Shown here piece after piece: positions 25,845 through 35,810 of a stretch of 64,000 nucleotides of DNA. The position numbers and the translations under genes were made by a program. This stretch comes from Candidatus Coatesiibacteriota bacterium. GTDB lineage: Bacteria > RBG-13-66-14 > B26-G2 > JAUVZD01. The stretch is taken from assembly GCA_030602715.1 (NCBI GenBank), contig JAUVZD010000002.1:62001-126000 (forward strand), written 5' to 3'. The notes below the pieces were generated by a model. The model was not told where the DNA came from, did no database searches, and worked only from the letters and a program-made list of their open reading frames with translations. Each line of letters opens with the position of its first letter. The first letter of the stretch is position 1.

Positions 25845-27107
25845 TTGGAATACGATATCAAACGCCTTGACGCCAGTAAACTGACCGCCAACATCACCAT
25901 TGAGCCAGATGAGCTTGCCGAGGAGGAAGCAAAGGTCGTCAAGCGTCTGACCAAAGAGGCGGAGATAGACGGATACCGCAAGGGAAAAGCCCCCAAGGAG
26001 CTCATCCGCAAGCGCTATCAGGAGAGCATTCGCCGGGATGTGAGCGGAAAGCTCATCCCCCTTGCCTGGGAGGATGTGGCTGGGGAGGAGAATATCAAAC
26101 CCCTGGAGGACCCCACCTACCGCCTGATAAGTTATCCTGACGGAGGACCGCTGGTCTTTGAGGCTGCCGCCTATCTCCCCCCGCCCGTTGAGCTTGGGGA
26201 TACAAAGAAGCTCAAGCTGGCTCCCCGCTTGTTCACCATCTCCGACGAGGAGGTTGGAGCGGTTCTGGCTCGCATAGCCGAGGAGAACGCCGAACGCAAG
26301 GAGCGCCTGCTCACCCCCGCCCAGGAGGGCGATGTGGTCACCTTCAAGTGGGAGGGAGAGCCCCCAGCCGGCGGCTCCAAAGAGGAGATGGAAGCCCTCA
26401 TCCCCACCGAGAAGATGACCGGCTCCATAGGTGCGCAGTTGATAGGGGTGGAGAATGACGCGGTGCGCACTATCACCATCAAGTATGAGAAGGATTTCCC
26501 CAATCCGGAGCTTGCCGGTAAATCGGTCAACGCCAAGGTGCGCATCGTCAAGGTGGAGGAACGGATAGTTCCCGCTGTTGACGATGAGCTTGCCAAGGAC
26601 CTGGAGTTTGAGAATCTGGAGGTGTTCAAGGAGGCGGTGAAAGATGACCTCATCCGCTCCCGCAGTATGGAGGACCGCAGACGCTTAAGAGACCAGGCTC
26701 TGGAGTGGTTGATCACCAAAAGCAAGATAGAGATACCCAAATCGCTTCTGGAGTGGGCTCGTCTCGGTGAGCAGGAGGGCGCCGAGAACCCCCCAACCGA
26801 CGAGCAGATAATAAACGACCTGAAAGCCCGTTTCATCATCTCCGCCCTGGGGCAGAAATATAAGACAAAAATAGAGGAGGACGAACTACGGCTGGAGGTA
26901 AACGCCGTCGCCCACCAGCTGGGGCTGACCGAGGTGGGAGAGGGCTTTGTGCGCACCGTCTGGGCAAACATCTATCGCCGTAAGGCGTTGGAGATGGTGG
27001 TTCGGGAGGCGTTGGGGGAGGAACTGCCGGCGGAGGAAGAGAAGGGGGAGGAGGAAAAAAAGGGGGCAAAAGTGCAAAAGAAGGGCAGTCCTGGTAAAAA
27101 AGTCTAA
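25845..27107 (+). CDS. tig: Trigger factor (ribosome-associated chaperone)
   Basis: Binds nascent chains at the ribosome exit and has a prolyl isomerase domain. The N-terminal ribosome-binding domain runs from LEYDIKRLDASKLTANITIEP and includes the signature GYRKGKAPKELIRKRY (the family GFRxGKxP loop). The FKBP-like domain starts about residue 140 (EGDVVTFKWEGEPPAGG). The C-terminal helical arms end in an acidic-lysine tail (EEEKGEEEKKGAK). The start is TTG 25845 with AGGAG seven bases upstream; the frame is open further back only through the tRNA. Length 420. tig-clpP-clpX order is common in bacteria. Confidence 0.95.
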   Translation: MEYDIKRLDASKLTANITIEPDELAEEEAKVVKRLTKEAEIDGYRKGKAPKELIRKRYQESIRRDVSGKLIPLAWEDVAGEENIKPLEDPTYRLISYPDGGPLVFEAAAYLPPPVELGDTKKLKLAPRLFTISDEEVGAVLARIAEENAERKERLLTPAQEGDVVTFKWEGEPPAGGSKEEMEALIPTEKMTGSIGAQLIGVENDAVRTITIKYEKDFPNPELAGKSVNAKVRIVKVEERIVPAVDDELAKDLEFENLEVFKEAVKDDLIRSRSMEDRRRLRDQALEWLITKSKIEIPKSLLEWARLGEQEGAENPPTDEQIINDLKARFIISALGQKYKTKIEEDELRLEVNAVAHQLGLTEVGEGFVRTVWANIYRRKALEMVVREALGEELPAEEEKGEEEKKGAKVQKKGSPGKKV

Positions 27108-27166
27108 AAAAATAGTTTCCCAAAACTATCCATTCACTAAAAACGATTGACACAAGGAGTATCATC

Positions 27167-27790
27167 ATGACCCTCGTTCCCTGGGTAATTGAGCAGACCG
27201 CACGCGGAGAGCGCAGTTACGACATCTACTCCCGCCTGCTCAAGGAGCGCATCATCTTTGTGGGCACACCAATAGAGGATCTGGTAGCCAATACCATCAT
27301 CGCCCAGATGCTCTACTTGGAAAAGGACGACCCGGATAAAGACATCCTATTTTACATAAACTGTCCCGGCGGACTGGTCACCTCCGGTATGGCTATCTAC
27401 GACACCATGCAGTTCATCCGCTCGGATGTGGCTACCTACTGCATCGGACAAGCCTCCTCCTTGGGCGCCTTATTGCTCGCCTCCGGCACCAAAGGCAAGC
27501 GCTTCGCCCTGCCCCATTCCTCCATCCTCATCCACCAGCCCTCAGGGACTTTCTCCGGGCAGGCTGCGGACATTGAGATTCACGCCGCAGAGATAGTACG
27601 CCTGCGCAAGCGACTGAACGATGTCCTTGCTCTCCATACCGGACAGCCGATAGAAAAGATTACTGAAGACACCGACCGTGACTTCTTCATGAACGCCGAG
27701 GAGGCAAAGGAATACGGCATAATTGACGAGGTGATCACCAGCCGCAAGATGGAGAAGAAGAAGGATAAAAAGGCTAAGAAAGATAAATAG
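27167..27790 (+). CDS. clpP: ATP-dependent Clp protease proteolytic subunit
   Basis: Serine protease forming a tetradecameric chamber used by ClpX. The 207-residue protein shows [30 protein letters not shown], the standard start. Ser98 in [10 protein letters not shown] and His123 in LIHQPSG are the active-site residues, and Asp lies in the following LTGQ-like [14 protein letters not shown] segment. A basic lysine-rich tail ([11 protein letters not shown]) extends beyond the usual end. AAGGAG lies seven bases before ATG 27167. It is 59 bases after tig and 22 before clpX. Confidence 0.97.
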   Translation: MTLVPWVIEQTARGERSYDIYSRLLKERIIFVGTPIEDLVANTIIAQMLYLEKDDPDKDILFYINCPGGLVTSGMAIYDTMQFIRSDVATYCIGQASSLGALLLASGTKGKRFALPHSSILIHQPSGTFSGQAADIEIHAAEIVRLRKRLNDVLALHTGQPIEKITEDTDRDFFMNAEEAKEYGIIDEVITSRKMEKKKDKKAKKDK

Positions 27791-27812
27791 GAAGAAAGGT
27801 AGAAGCTAGAGA

Positions 27813-29087
27813 ATGCCCAAGATACCCCCCCAAGAAGGAATAACCTGTTCATTCTGTGGGCGCGGCCAGGAGGAAGCCCGAAGGATGGTCGCCGGACAGG
27901 AGGTTTACATCTGCGACTCCTGTGTGGAACGTTGTAACCAGATTCTGGCAGAAGACGCCTTCCTGCGCAAAGAAGAACTGTCCACAAAGAAGATTTCCAA
28001 GCCCAAAGAGATAAGGGATTTTCTAAGCCTCTATTGCATCGGACAGGAGCGGGCGAAAAAGACTTTATCGGTTGCGGTATACAATCACTACAAGCGAATC
28101 AGCCACCAACAGAAGCCCGGCGACGAGAGTGTGGAGCTGGAGAAAGCCAACATTCTGCTCATCGGTCCTACCGGCTCGGGCAAGACCCTGCTCGCCCAGA
28201 CATTAGCCAAGTTCCTCTCGGTCCCCTTTGCCATCGCCGATGCCACCGCTCTCACCGAAGCCGGCTATGTAGGTGAGGATGTGGAAAACATCATCCTCAA
28301 ACTGCTCTTAAATGCCGGCGGAGTGGTGGAGAAAGCCGAACTGGGCATAGTTTATATAGATGAAATAGACAAAATCACCCGTAAGACCGACACCCCCTCC
28401 ATCACCCGGGATGTCTCCGGCGAGGGCGTTCAGCAAGCCCTGCTCAAGATACTAGAAGGGACTATCGCCAATGTGCCCCCACAGGGGGGGCGCAAACACC
28501 CCCAGCAGGAGTTCATCCGGGTGGATACCACCAACATACTGTTCATCTGCGGTGGTGCCTTCAATGGTCTGGAGGAGATAGTGGAGAAGCGGGTGCGGGG
28601 TTCGTCCATCGGCTTCGGCGCAGATATAAGCGGCGGTAAAGAACGCAACATCGGTGAGATATTGGTCATGGTGGAACCCGAGGACCTGCTCAAATACGGG
28701 CTAATTCCCGAGTTCGTAGGTCGACTGCCGGTCATCGCCGCTTTAGATGAGCTTAGTGAGGAAGACCTGATACTGGTGCTCACCGAGCCCCGCAACGCCC
28801 TCACCAAACAATACAATCAGCTTTTCGCATTTGAAGATGTGGAGCTGGAGCTCACCGAGGAAGCCCTCCGGCTGATAGCCCAAGAAGCGGTGAAAAAGAA
28901 GTCCGGCGCCAGGGGTCTTCGGGCGATTCTGGAGAATGTTATGCTTCCGACAATGTATGAACTTCCCAGCCACCATAAGGCGGTGGACAAAGTGATTATT
29001 GATGCGGAGGTGGTCTCCAAAGGCACCAAGCCCACCTATATTTACAAGACTAAGAAGAAGTCCGCTCCCAGAGCGGAATCGGCATAA
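27813..29087 (+). CDS. clpX: ATP-dependent Clp protease ATP-binding subunit ClpX
   Basis: AAA+ unfoldase feeding ClpP. The N-terminal zinc domain has Cys12, Cys15, Cys34 and Cys37. The AAA+ core carries Walker A GPTGSGKT (118-125), [16 protein letters not shown] (pore-loop region), Walker [10 protein letters not shown] and sensor motifs, and the family segment [40 protein letters not shown] is near the end. Length 424 is typical. It lies 22 bases after clpP. Confidence 0.97.
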   Translation: MPKIPPQEGITCSFCGRGQEEARRMVAGQEVYICDSCVERCNQILAEDAFLRKEELSTKKISKPKEIRDFLSLYCIGQERAKKTLSVAVYNHYKRISHQQKPGDESVELEKANILLIGPTGSGKTLLAQTLAKFLSVPFAIADATALTEAGYVGEDVENIILKLLLNAGGVVEKAELGIVYIDEIDKITRKTDTPSITRDVSGEGVQQALLKILEGTIANVPPQGGRKHPQQEFIRVDTTNILFICGGAFNGLEEIVEKRVRGSSIGFGADISGGKERNIGEILVMVEPEDLLKYGLIPEFVGRLPVIAALDELSEEDLILVLTEPRNALTKQYNQLFAFEDVELELTEEALRLIAQEAVKKKSGARGLRAILENVMLPTMYELPSHHKAVDKVIIDAEVVSKGTKPTYIYKTKKKSAPRAESA

Positions 29088-29149
29088 TCACCACATACAT
29101 AAAATATTCTCCTAATTCCCCAAATAAATCACCAACCTGAGGTTGACAG

Positions 29150-30292
29150 ATGGAAAAGTTTCGCTTAATGGCTCCCGGACCTTGTATGATACCAGACCGA
29201 GTCTATCAAGCCATGACCCGCCATATAATCCACCATCGTTCTGCAGAGTTTCGCTCCTTGGTCAAAGAGGTGGTGGAGGGTTTGAAGTATGTCTTCCAGA
29301 CTAAAAATGAGATGCTCATCTTCACCTCCTCGGGGACGGGGGGGATGGAGAGTTCCGTAGCCAATCTCTTCTCAGCGGGGGATAAAGTGCTGGTGGTGCG
29401 GGCGGGAACCTTCGGCGAACGCTGGACGCAGATCTGCAAGAGTTACGGTTTGGCGGTGAAAACCATAGATGTGGAGTGGGGGCGAGCGGTCAACCCCAAG
29501 CTTGTGGAACAGCGACTTAAGGAGGACAAGGAGGGAAAGATAAAGGGCGTCTTCACCACTCATACGGAAACCTCCACCGGCACAGAGACCGATATGGAGG
29601 AGATAGGCAATATTCTCGCTGACTACGGCGCCCTACTCATCTGCGATTCAGTAAGCGGTCTGGGCACCTGCAACCTTCAGACCGACGCCTGGCAGATAGA
29701 TGTGGTGATATCCGGCTCTCAAAAGGGACTGATGACCCCTCCGGGTCTATGCTTCGTCTCCCTCTCCGAGGCTGCCTGGAGTGCTCACAAGAAAGCCAAG
29801 AGTCCCCGTTTCTATTTTGACTACTCCAACTACCGCAAATTTATGGAGAGTTCAAGCACTCCCTTCACGCCGGCGATAAGCCTCCTCTACGGCTTAAGAG
29901 AGGCGCTTTCCATGATTCGGGAGGAGGGACTCTCCAATATCTTTTCCCGCCACGAGCGATTGGCTCGGGCTACCCGGGCAGCCGTAACAGCTATGAATCT
30001 ATCCCTCTTCTCCATAAATCACGCCAGCAATGTCACCATCGTCAATGGTCCCGATGGGGTGGATGTGGAGGAGATGCGGGAGAGGATGCTTCGCCGATTC
30101 GGCATCTATATCGCTGGAGGACAGGGTGATCTGATGGGAAAGGTCTTCCGCATCGGGCACATGGGCTACTGCGATGCGATAGATATTCTCTCCACAATCT
30201 CCGCTCTGGATATTGTCCTCACCGATATGGGACACATCTTCAACCAGGCGCAGGGGGTAAAAGCCGCACAGGATATCTTGGGAGAGGAATAG
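29150..30292 (+). CDS. Class V aminotransferase (alanine-glyoxylate / serine-pyruvate type)
   Basis: PLP enzyme transferring amino groups between small amino acids and oxoacids; this subgroup also serves as serine or phosphoserine-linked aminotransferase in many anaerobes. The 380-residue protein starts LMAPGPCMIPDRVYQAMTR. It has the FTSSGTGGMESSVANLF cofactor loop, THTETSTGTETDMEEI, and PLP-lysine Lys192 in VVISGSQKGLMTPPGL. The ribosome binding site is GAGGT, with ATG at 29150. It lies between clpX and purA on the same strand. The exact donor and acceptor cannot be read from sequence. Confidence 0.9.
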   Translation: MEKFRLMAPGPCMIPDRVYQAMTRHIIHHRSAEFRSLVKEVVEGLKYVFQTKNEMLIFTSSGTGGMESSVANLFSAGDKVLVVRAGTFGERWTQICKSYGLAVKTIDVEWGRAVNPKLVEQRLKEDKEGKIKGVFTTHTETSTGTETDMEEIGNILADYGALLICDSVSGLGTCNLQTDAWQIDVVISGSQKGLMTPPGLCFVSLSEAAWSAHKKAKSPRFYFDYSNYRKFMESSSTPFTPAISLLYGLREALSMIREEGLSNIFSRHERLARATRAAVTAMNLSLFSINHASNVTIVNGPDGVDVEEMRERMLRRFGIYIAGGQGDLMGKVFRIGHMGYCDAIDILSTISALDIVLTDMGHIFNQAQGVKAAQDILGEE

Positions 30293-30342
30293 CTCCAAAA
30301 GATAAGACATCCGTAAACTTCTAAAAAGTCAGAAAGTTTCCT

Positions 30343-31611
30343 ATGACTGTCTTAGCATTAGTGGGCACCCAATGGGGTGATGAGGGAAAGGGCAAGGTCT
30401 GCGACCTGTTGGCTGGTGAGGCGGACCTGGTAGTCCGCTTCAGCGGGGGGAACAACGCCGGTCACACCATCGTCACCGAAAAAGGAATGATGATACTCCA
30501 CATCGTCCCCTCTGGCGCTCTCAGGAAGGGCGTGCACAACCTCATCGGCGCCGGGACGGTGATTGACCCCGCAATCCTGCGCAAGGAGCTAGATGCCTTG
30601 GAGGAGATAGGTCTTCCTCAGGATGCTACCACCCTGACCGTCTCCCCCAAAGCCCACATCATCACCGACATGCACCGCGCCTACGAAGCCTGGATAGAGG
30701 AACATTTGGGCGATTACAAAATCGGCACTACCCTGCGAGGGATAGGACCGGCATACGCCCTCAAAGCCCTCCGTCTGAACCTTCGCACCGGCGAACTACG
30801 CTCGGAAGAAACGGTGCGCATCCGGATTGCCCTGCTGGCAAAGATACTGCAAGCAACTGAAGAGGACGCCGAAAAGGTCACCGAATATCTACTGGGCATC
30901 CGGGATTGGTTCCTTCCCCTACTTGGCGACGACATCAAGCTGGTCAGGGAGGCACAGGCTTCGGGGAAGAATATCCTTCTGGAGGGGGCCCAAGGTGCGC
31001 TTCTGGACATAGACCACGGGACCTACCCCTTCGTCACCTCCTCCGGCACCACCACCGCCACCGCCTGCACCGGATTAGGCATCCCCCCCAGCGCTATCAC
31101 CACCTCCATCGGCGTGCTCAAAGCCTACTGCACCCGTGTTGGGGAAGGTCCCTTCCCCACCGAGCTTTCCGATGAGATGGGCGACCTCCTGCGAGAGCGG
31201 GGCAAGGAGTATGGTGCCACAACCAGACGACCCAGGCGCTGTGGTTGGTTTGACGGCGTTGCTACCGCCCACACCATAGCGATTAACGGTCTAGATTCTT
31301 TGGCGGTTACCAAGCTGGATGTACTGGACGGCTTGGAGCAGATTATGCTCTGCACCGCCTACGAACTGGACGGGCGAAAAATAGAGCACTTCCCCACCGA
31401 AGCCGAAGTCCTAAGTAATGTTAAACCCATCTATGAGGAGATGCCCGGCTGGAAGGGGAATACCACAGAAGCCCGCAACTACGAGGAACTACCTGAGGGG
31501 GCAAAGCGATACCTGAAGCGGATTGAGGAAATTACCGGAGTGAAGATAGCGCTTATATCGGTCGGCTCCCACCGTGACGAGACCATCTTGATTGACAACC
31601 CTTGGATTTAG
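30343..31611 (+). CDS. purA: Adenylosuccinate synthetase
   Basis: GTP-dependent first step from IMP to AMP. The 422-residue protein has the P-loop-like VGTQWGDEGKGKVCDLL, SGGNNAGHTIV with the IMP-binding residues, GTTLRGIGPAY, LEGAQGALLDIDHGTYPFVTSS, and TTRRPRRCGWFDGV near residue 300. The end has SVGSHRDETI. The ATG at 30343 has no strong ribosome binding site (GAAAG six bases upstream). It is 50 bases after the aminotransferase gene and convergent with the LytR_C gene. Confidence 0.97.
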   Translation: MTVLALVGTQWGDEGKGKVCDLLAGEADLVVRFSGGNNAGHTIVTEKGMMILHIVPSGALRKGVHNLIGAGTVIDPAILRKELDALEEIGLPQDATTLTVSPKAHIITDMHRAYEAWIEEHLGDYKIGTTLRGIGPAYALKALRLNLRTGELRSEETVRIRIALLAKILQATEEDAEKVTEYLLGIRDWFLPLLGDDIKLVREAQASGKNILLEGAQGALLDIDHGTYPFVTSSGTTTATACTGLGIPPSAITTSIGVLKAYCTRVGEGPFPTELSDEMGDLLRERGKEYGATTRRPRRCGWFDGVATAHTIAINGLDSLAVTKLDVLDGLEQIMLCTAYELDGRKIEHFPTEAEVLSNVKPIYEEMPGWKGNTTEARNYEELPEGAKRYLKRIEEITGVKIALISVGSHRDETILIDNPWI

Positions 31612-31613
31612 TA

Positions 31614-31710
31614 TGTAGTGCCCATATTATCATGCCAAAAGCTGTGTAGTGCCCAGTTATTTGCCCTCAATATCATCAACAGCTCAAAATTCCTGACTTT
31701 GTAGTGTCCA
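31614..31710. repeat. Three short direct repeats after purA
   Basis: TGTAGTGCCCA occurs at 31614-31624 and 31645-31655, with a variant TGTAGTGTCCA at 31700-31710, spaced 31 and 55 bases. The third abuts the palindrome at 31711. Function unknown; it may be part of a degenerate intergenic element. Confidence 0.5.
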
Positions 31711-31732
31711 AAAGCTCCCCCGGGGGAGCTTT
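31711..31732. terminator. Palindromic bidirectional terminator between purA and LytR_C gene
   Basis: A perfect 22-base inverted repeat with AAAGCTCCCCC as one arm, lying between convergent genes. As RNA it would fold with a four-base loop and a GC-rich stem ending in A/U pairs on both strands, so it can end transcripts from either side. Confidence 0.65.
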
Positions 31733-31776
31733 CAATTCGCCAGACTACCGCTTTACATAAGTATTACCTAAGCCAT

Positions 31777-32571
31777 CTACCCTCCATAATCCTCCCCCAA
31801 TACGATGACACAATCCGGCAAATCCTCCTTGATATTCTCGCTGGCAATATCCAATAACTGTCGCAGCGGCTCAACCACCTCCAGGTTGCCCTCGCCCACA
31901 TGTATCTGGGTAAGGATGTAGTCGTCCTTCTCCGCATTGCGAATTGCCAGCACCTTAAAGCCCCGAGCCTCCAGAAGGATCTTCAGTTCCGATGCCTTCC
32001 CCGGTATCCCGGAGCCGTTTAGCACTTCAACAGTAGTGTCTCTGGTCAGACTGACCTTATGCGCCCGGGCATAAGCCAGATGGGGCTCGATATCTTTACC
32101 TATGATGATACGCACATCCAACCTTTTAGGAAGAGGAAGGTTGATATCGGTGCCATATTCTATCGCCGCATTTTGCAGTTCGGTGGAGTCATATCTTTTT
32201 GAGGGCACAAAGAAATATCTGGTGCTTATATTAAACGGATTCTTAACCAGCTTGACCATGACGCCTCCCGCCCCCTTCTCCTTCAGCCCGTCCTTCACCT
32301 TCTTTTCCAACACCCGCTGAGAATCGCCCTCATCTATCTCAAAGGTGAGCTTCATCTGGTTGAAAGTAAGCTTCGACTCGTCTGTGGTAATCCCCCCTTC
32401 CAAACCCAATCTCTCCTGCTGATTATTGCGATAAAAGATTGAGGCTATCACCAAACCCACCACCACCGCCAGAAGGATGATCCCAAAATAGGCGCTGAGT
32501 CCGCTCTCTTTTCTCCTCTTCTCTATACGGCTCCTACGGTCTTTCAATGACCTCTTCGGGGAATCAGTCAT
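31777..32571 (-). CDS. Membrane-anchored LytR C-terminal (LytR_C) domain protein
   Basis: Envelope protein of unknown exact role. A basic N-terminus (KRSLKDRRSRIEKRRK) precedes one membrane helix (YFGIILLAVVVGLVIASIFY, about residues 28-47), so most of the 264 residues are outside. The C-terminal 90 residues are the LytR_C domain: TTVEVLNGSGIPGKASELKI, LEARGFKVLAIRNAEK and DCVIVLGEDY. The catalytic LytR-CpsA-Psr domain itself is missing. The start is ATG 32571 with GGAGG four bases upstream. It is the last gene after RNase G, 28 bases apart, so likely cotranscribed. Confidence 0.82.
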   Translation of the reverse strand: MTDSPKRSLKDRRSRIEKRRKESGLSAYFGIILLAVVVGLVIASIFYRNNQQERLGLEGGITTDESKLTFNQMKLTFEIDEGDSQRVLEKKVKDGLKEKGAGGVMVKLVKNPFNISTRYFFVPSKRYDSTELQNAAIEYGTDINLPLPKRLDVRIIIGKDIEPHLAYARAHKVSLTRDTTVEVLNGSGIPGKASELKILLEARGFKVLAIRNAEKDDYILTQIHVGEGNLEVVEPLRQLLDIASENIKEDLPDCVIVLGEDYGG

Positions 32572-32599
32572 CAATCCTCCACTCTATCGTCAATCCTGG

Positions 32600-34102
32600 C
32601 TATTCATCCTGGATGTCTATCTCCACCTCATCCAAAGCCAGGCTCTCGTCGGTCTTAAAATTCACCTCACCCTGATACGCCCGCTCCAACTGGGCTGTCG
32701 TAGCTATTAACTTATCCTTTACCTCTTCAAATGTATCCGGATTGAGTAAGACCAGCAGTTTGCGGGATGAGGACATCATAAAACGACGGTTTATCTCCCG
32801 TTCCACATGGATTATCAGCGAGGAAGAGGATAGCACCCTCCCCCGACCGCGACAGGAGGGGCAGGGCTGAGTCATTGCGGCGGTCAATGATTCCCGCACC
32901 CGTTTACGGGTCATCTCCACCAGCCCCAGTTGGGATATCTCCATTATCTTGGTCCGACTGCGATCCGGCCGGACAGCCTCCCGGAGCGCATCCAGCACCC
33001 TTTGCCTGTCCTGCTCACTCTTCATATCTATAAAATCAATGATAATGATGCCGCCGATATCCCGCAGTCGCACCTGGCGAGCGATCTCCCGAGCCGCCTC
33101 CAGATTGGTCTGCAGGATAGTCTGCTCGGGGTCCTCCTTGCCAACAAATCTACCGGTATTGACATCTATTGCCACCATAGCTTCCGCTTGGTCAATGACG
33201 ATGTAGCCCCCACTGCGCAGCCAGACTTTGCGGCGGAAGATACGCTCTATCTCCTGCTCCACCCGATATTCATCAAAGAGAGGAAACTCACCGTCGTATA
33301 GCTTAACCCGCACCGAAAGCCCCGGCGTCAGAGTATCCATGGAATTGACGATGTTCTCATACTCCTCAACATCGTCCACTATCAGACTCTCCACCTCCTC
33401 GGTAAAGACATCCCTGAGCATACGGTGGATCATCCCTAAATCCTTATAGAGCAGGATTGGCGCCGAGCTTTTTTCGGCTTGCGCGGTTATCCCCTCCCAA
33501 CGTTCCACCAGGGCACGAGCGTCGGCGACGAGCTCCTCCTCCGACTTTCCCTGGGCGGCGGTGCGCACGATGAAGCCGTGTGGCGAGAAGGGGAAGCGCT
33601 CGGCGATAGACTTTAGCCGTTCCCGCTCCCCGCTCTCATCTATCCGGTGGGAGATAGCCACCCGCTTCACGCCCGGCATCAGCACCAAATACCGCCCCGG
33701 CAGGGTGATGGCTGTGGTCAGCTTAGCACCCTTCCCGCCGATGGGGTCCTTAGCCACCTGCACCAATATCTCCTGCCCCTTCTTGATTAAGTCCTGGATG
33801 TTTGCAGTATTGCCCTGTCGGCTCGGTTCCTCGTACTCATCCAGGACATCTTGGTGCATATGAAGGGCTGTAGAACTCTGCGCCAGGTCGTTTATATGCA
33901 AGAAGCCTTTGCGCTCAAAGCCTATCTCCACGAACGCCGACTGGATGCCGGGGAGCACATCTGTGACCCGTCCCTTGAAGACGTTGCCTATGGTTCGGCT
34001 CTCGTCGTTGCGCCCCAGAAGAAGCTCGGTGAGCCGGTCGTTCTCCAAAACCGCCACCCGGGTCTCACTTGAGCCCACATTTACTAGAATCTCTTTTGAC
34101 AT
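32600..34102 (-). CDS. rng: Ribonuclease G (Rne/Rng family)
   Basis: Endoribonuclease for rRNA maturation and mRNA decay. The 500-residue length fits RNase G rather than the longer RNase E. An S1 domain (NVFKGRVTDVLPGIQSAFVEIGFERKGFLHINDL split over residues 38-75) comes first, then the RNase H-like and DNase I-like parts. Metal-binding Asp is in VAIDVNTGRFVGKED and in IIIIDFIDMKSEQDR. The zinc-link CPSCRGRG follows the catalytic domain, and it ends with a small domain (RRFMMSSSRKLLVLLNP). ATG 34102 has no clear ribosome binding site. The neighbouring LytR_C gene follows on the same strand. Confidence 0.95.
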   Translation of the reverse strand: MSKEILVNVGSSETRVAVLENDRLTELLLGRNDESRTIGNVFKGRVTDVLPGIQSAFVEIGFERKGFLHINDLAQSSTALHMHQDVLDEYEEPSRQGNTANIQDLIKKGQEILVQVAKDPIGGKGAKLTTAITLPGRYLVLMPGVKRVAISHRIDESGERERLKSIAERFPFSPHGFIVRTAAQGKSEEELVADARALVERWEGITAQAEKSSAPILLYKDLGMIHRMLRDVFTEEVESLIVDDVEEYENIVNSMDTLTPGLSVRVKLYDGEFPLFDEYRVEQEIERIFRRKVWLRSGGYIVIDQAEAMVAIDVNTGRFVGKEDPEQTILQTNLEAAREIARQVRLRDIGGIIIIDFIDMKSEQDRQRVLDALREAVRPDRSRTKIMEISQLGLVEMTRKRVRESLTAAMTQPCPSCRGRGRVLSSSSLIIHVEREINRRFMMSSSRKLLVLLNPDTFEEVKDKLIATTAQLERAYQGEVNFKTDESLALDEVEIDIQDE

Positions 34103-34205
34103 GATTACGGTTGATGGTAAATAGCTACATTAACAAGTATAACACAATCCCTTAAACCTGAAAGCAAAAACTCAACCAAAAACATTTTCCTTCTCTCTAA
34201 AAACC

Positions 34206-35651
34206 CTACCTCTGTCCGAAAAGGTAACGGCGCACAACCGAAATCCCCGCCCGAGCCAAGGTTAGTAGCTCACCCGGACGGCTCATCTTAAAAAGTCGGC
34301 GCAGGACATACTCCGGGCGCAGATAAAAAGCTCTGTAAGCCCGGTTGAGTAACTCCTCCAAAATCTGAGCCTTACCGGTAGGTGCGTGGCGGGCGTCGTA
34401 GTGCTGCCAGTCGGATGTCTCCCCGCCCTGCATCCAGTATAACGGCGTCCCTGGATAGGGGGTGGTGATGTTGAAGCTGGCGTAGTCTGCACCCAGGCGC
34501 AGGGCAAGTTCCATGGTAGCGGATATGTCGCTCAGAGTCTCACCCGGGGTGCCGAACATGAAGAAGGCGGCGCTCTCTATCCCCGCCCGCCGGGTGAGCC
34601 GAAAAGCGCTCTCTATCTGGGGAATGGTGATTCCCTTGCGCAGAACCTTCTGCACCGCCGGCGACCCGGACTCCACTCCATAAACGATCAAACGACAACC
34701 GGCGGATTTCATCGCCGAAAGCATCTCCCCATCAACGGTATCCACCCGGCTCATACATATCCACGGCAGAGAATACCCCCGCTCCATTATTCCTCGGCAG
34801 ATGGCAATTACATAAGGCTTACTCAGGGTGAAGGTATCGTCCCAGAAGCCGTAGGCGTCATAGTCCCGTTCTATCTGCCCAATCTCCTCCATCACCCTCC
34901 CGACGCTGTGCCGGCGCAGGGTTCTGCCGAAGTAAGCCGCCGTGGAGCAATAGATGCAGGGATAGGGACAGCCCCGGGTGGTGAGCAGGGTGGCGAAGCG
35001 CCCCCCTCCGGCAAACGGTGGAGAATAAGCTCCACTGCGAAGCAGATCCCGTACCGGTGGGGGAAGCTCATCAATATCCTCAACCAATTGCCTCTCAGCG
35101 GCGGAGATGACTTTGCCCATCCTGAGGAAGGAGAGACCTTCAATACCATCCACATCCCTCCCCTCCGCCATAGCTTTACAGAGCTCACCACAGGTAACCT
35201 CCGGCTCCCCTCGCACCACATAGTCCACCCCTCCATCACCCAACAGCTCCTGCGGCAGGACGGTGGCGTGGGTCCCGCAGGCGACGGTGATAAGTCCTCC
35301 CCCACTCTCTTCCTTTGCCCGGGCTAAAAATGCTCTGTCGTTCGCCAGCGTTGAGGTGCCGACGGCGGTTATCACCACATCCGGGGACAACTCCTGCAGG
35401 CGCCTTTGGGCTCCCTTGTGTTCCAGACCCTCCGCCGAGCAGTCCAAAATGCCCACCGAGAAACCCATTCGCCAAAGATTCCCGGCGATGTAAGCCAGAC
35501 CAAGCGGAGGGACCAGGTAATCGGCTTTGGTGAAGATGCCGGCACAGCGAGCCATCACCGCATCGGTCTGAACCGAGGACAGACCCGCAGGCGGTGGGGG
35601 CACCAGGCAGAGCACCTTAAACCACCCATATTTTGCCGAGCTTCCCTTCAT
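34206..35651 (-). CDS. B12-binding-domain radical SAM protein
   Basis: Radical SAM enzyme with a B12-binding-type N-terminal domain; substrate unknown. Residues 1-180 are the Rossmann-like cobalamin domain (LVPPLGLAYIAGNLWRMGFSVGILD, CGTHATVLPQELL) without an obvious DxHxxG histidine. The radical domain has CPYPCIYC (Cx3Cx2C) near residue 235, then FWDDTFTLSKPYVIAICRGI and GVESGSPAVQKVLRKGITIPQIESAF, typical of lipid- or glycan-modifying members such as HpnJ-like enzymes. ATG 35651 follows GGAG at four bases. It is a single gene between RNase G and the divergent inositol monophosphatase gene. Confidence 0.9.
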   Translation of the reverse strand: MKGSSAKYGWFKVLCLVPPPPAGLSSVQTDAVMARCAGIFTKADYLVPPLGLAYIAGNLWRMGFSVGILDCSAEGLEHKGAQRRLQELSPDVVITAVGTSTLANDRAFLARAKEESGGGLITVACGTHATVLPQELLGDGGVDYVVRGEPEVTCGELCKAMAEGRDVDGIEGLSFLRMGKVISAAERQLVEDIDELPPPVRDLLRSGAYSPPFAGGGRFATLLTTRGCPYPCIYCSTAAYFGRTLRRHSVGRVMEEIGQIERDYDAYGFWDDTFTLSKPYVIAICRGIMERGYSLPWICMSRVDTVDGEMLSAMKSAGCRLIVYGVESGSPAVQKVLRKGITIPQIESAFRLTRRAGIESAAFFMFGTPGETLSDISATMELALRLGADYASFNITTPYPGTPLYWMQGGETSDWQHYDARHAPTGKAQILEELLNRAYRAFYLRPEYVLRRLFKMSRPGELLTLARAGISVVRRYLFGQR

Positions 35652-35810
35652 TTCACTCCAAAGGTGGATTGTAATATAATAAGCGGATGTTTACAAGCGC
35701 CCTCCGCTCATCTTCCCTCCCCTCAAGCGATAGTTACCGGCGCTATTTAATTGACCAATCCATCCAAATTAATTACAATATTTAATTAAATCACCCCATC
35801 CCCAAATAAC

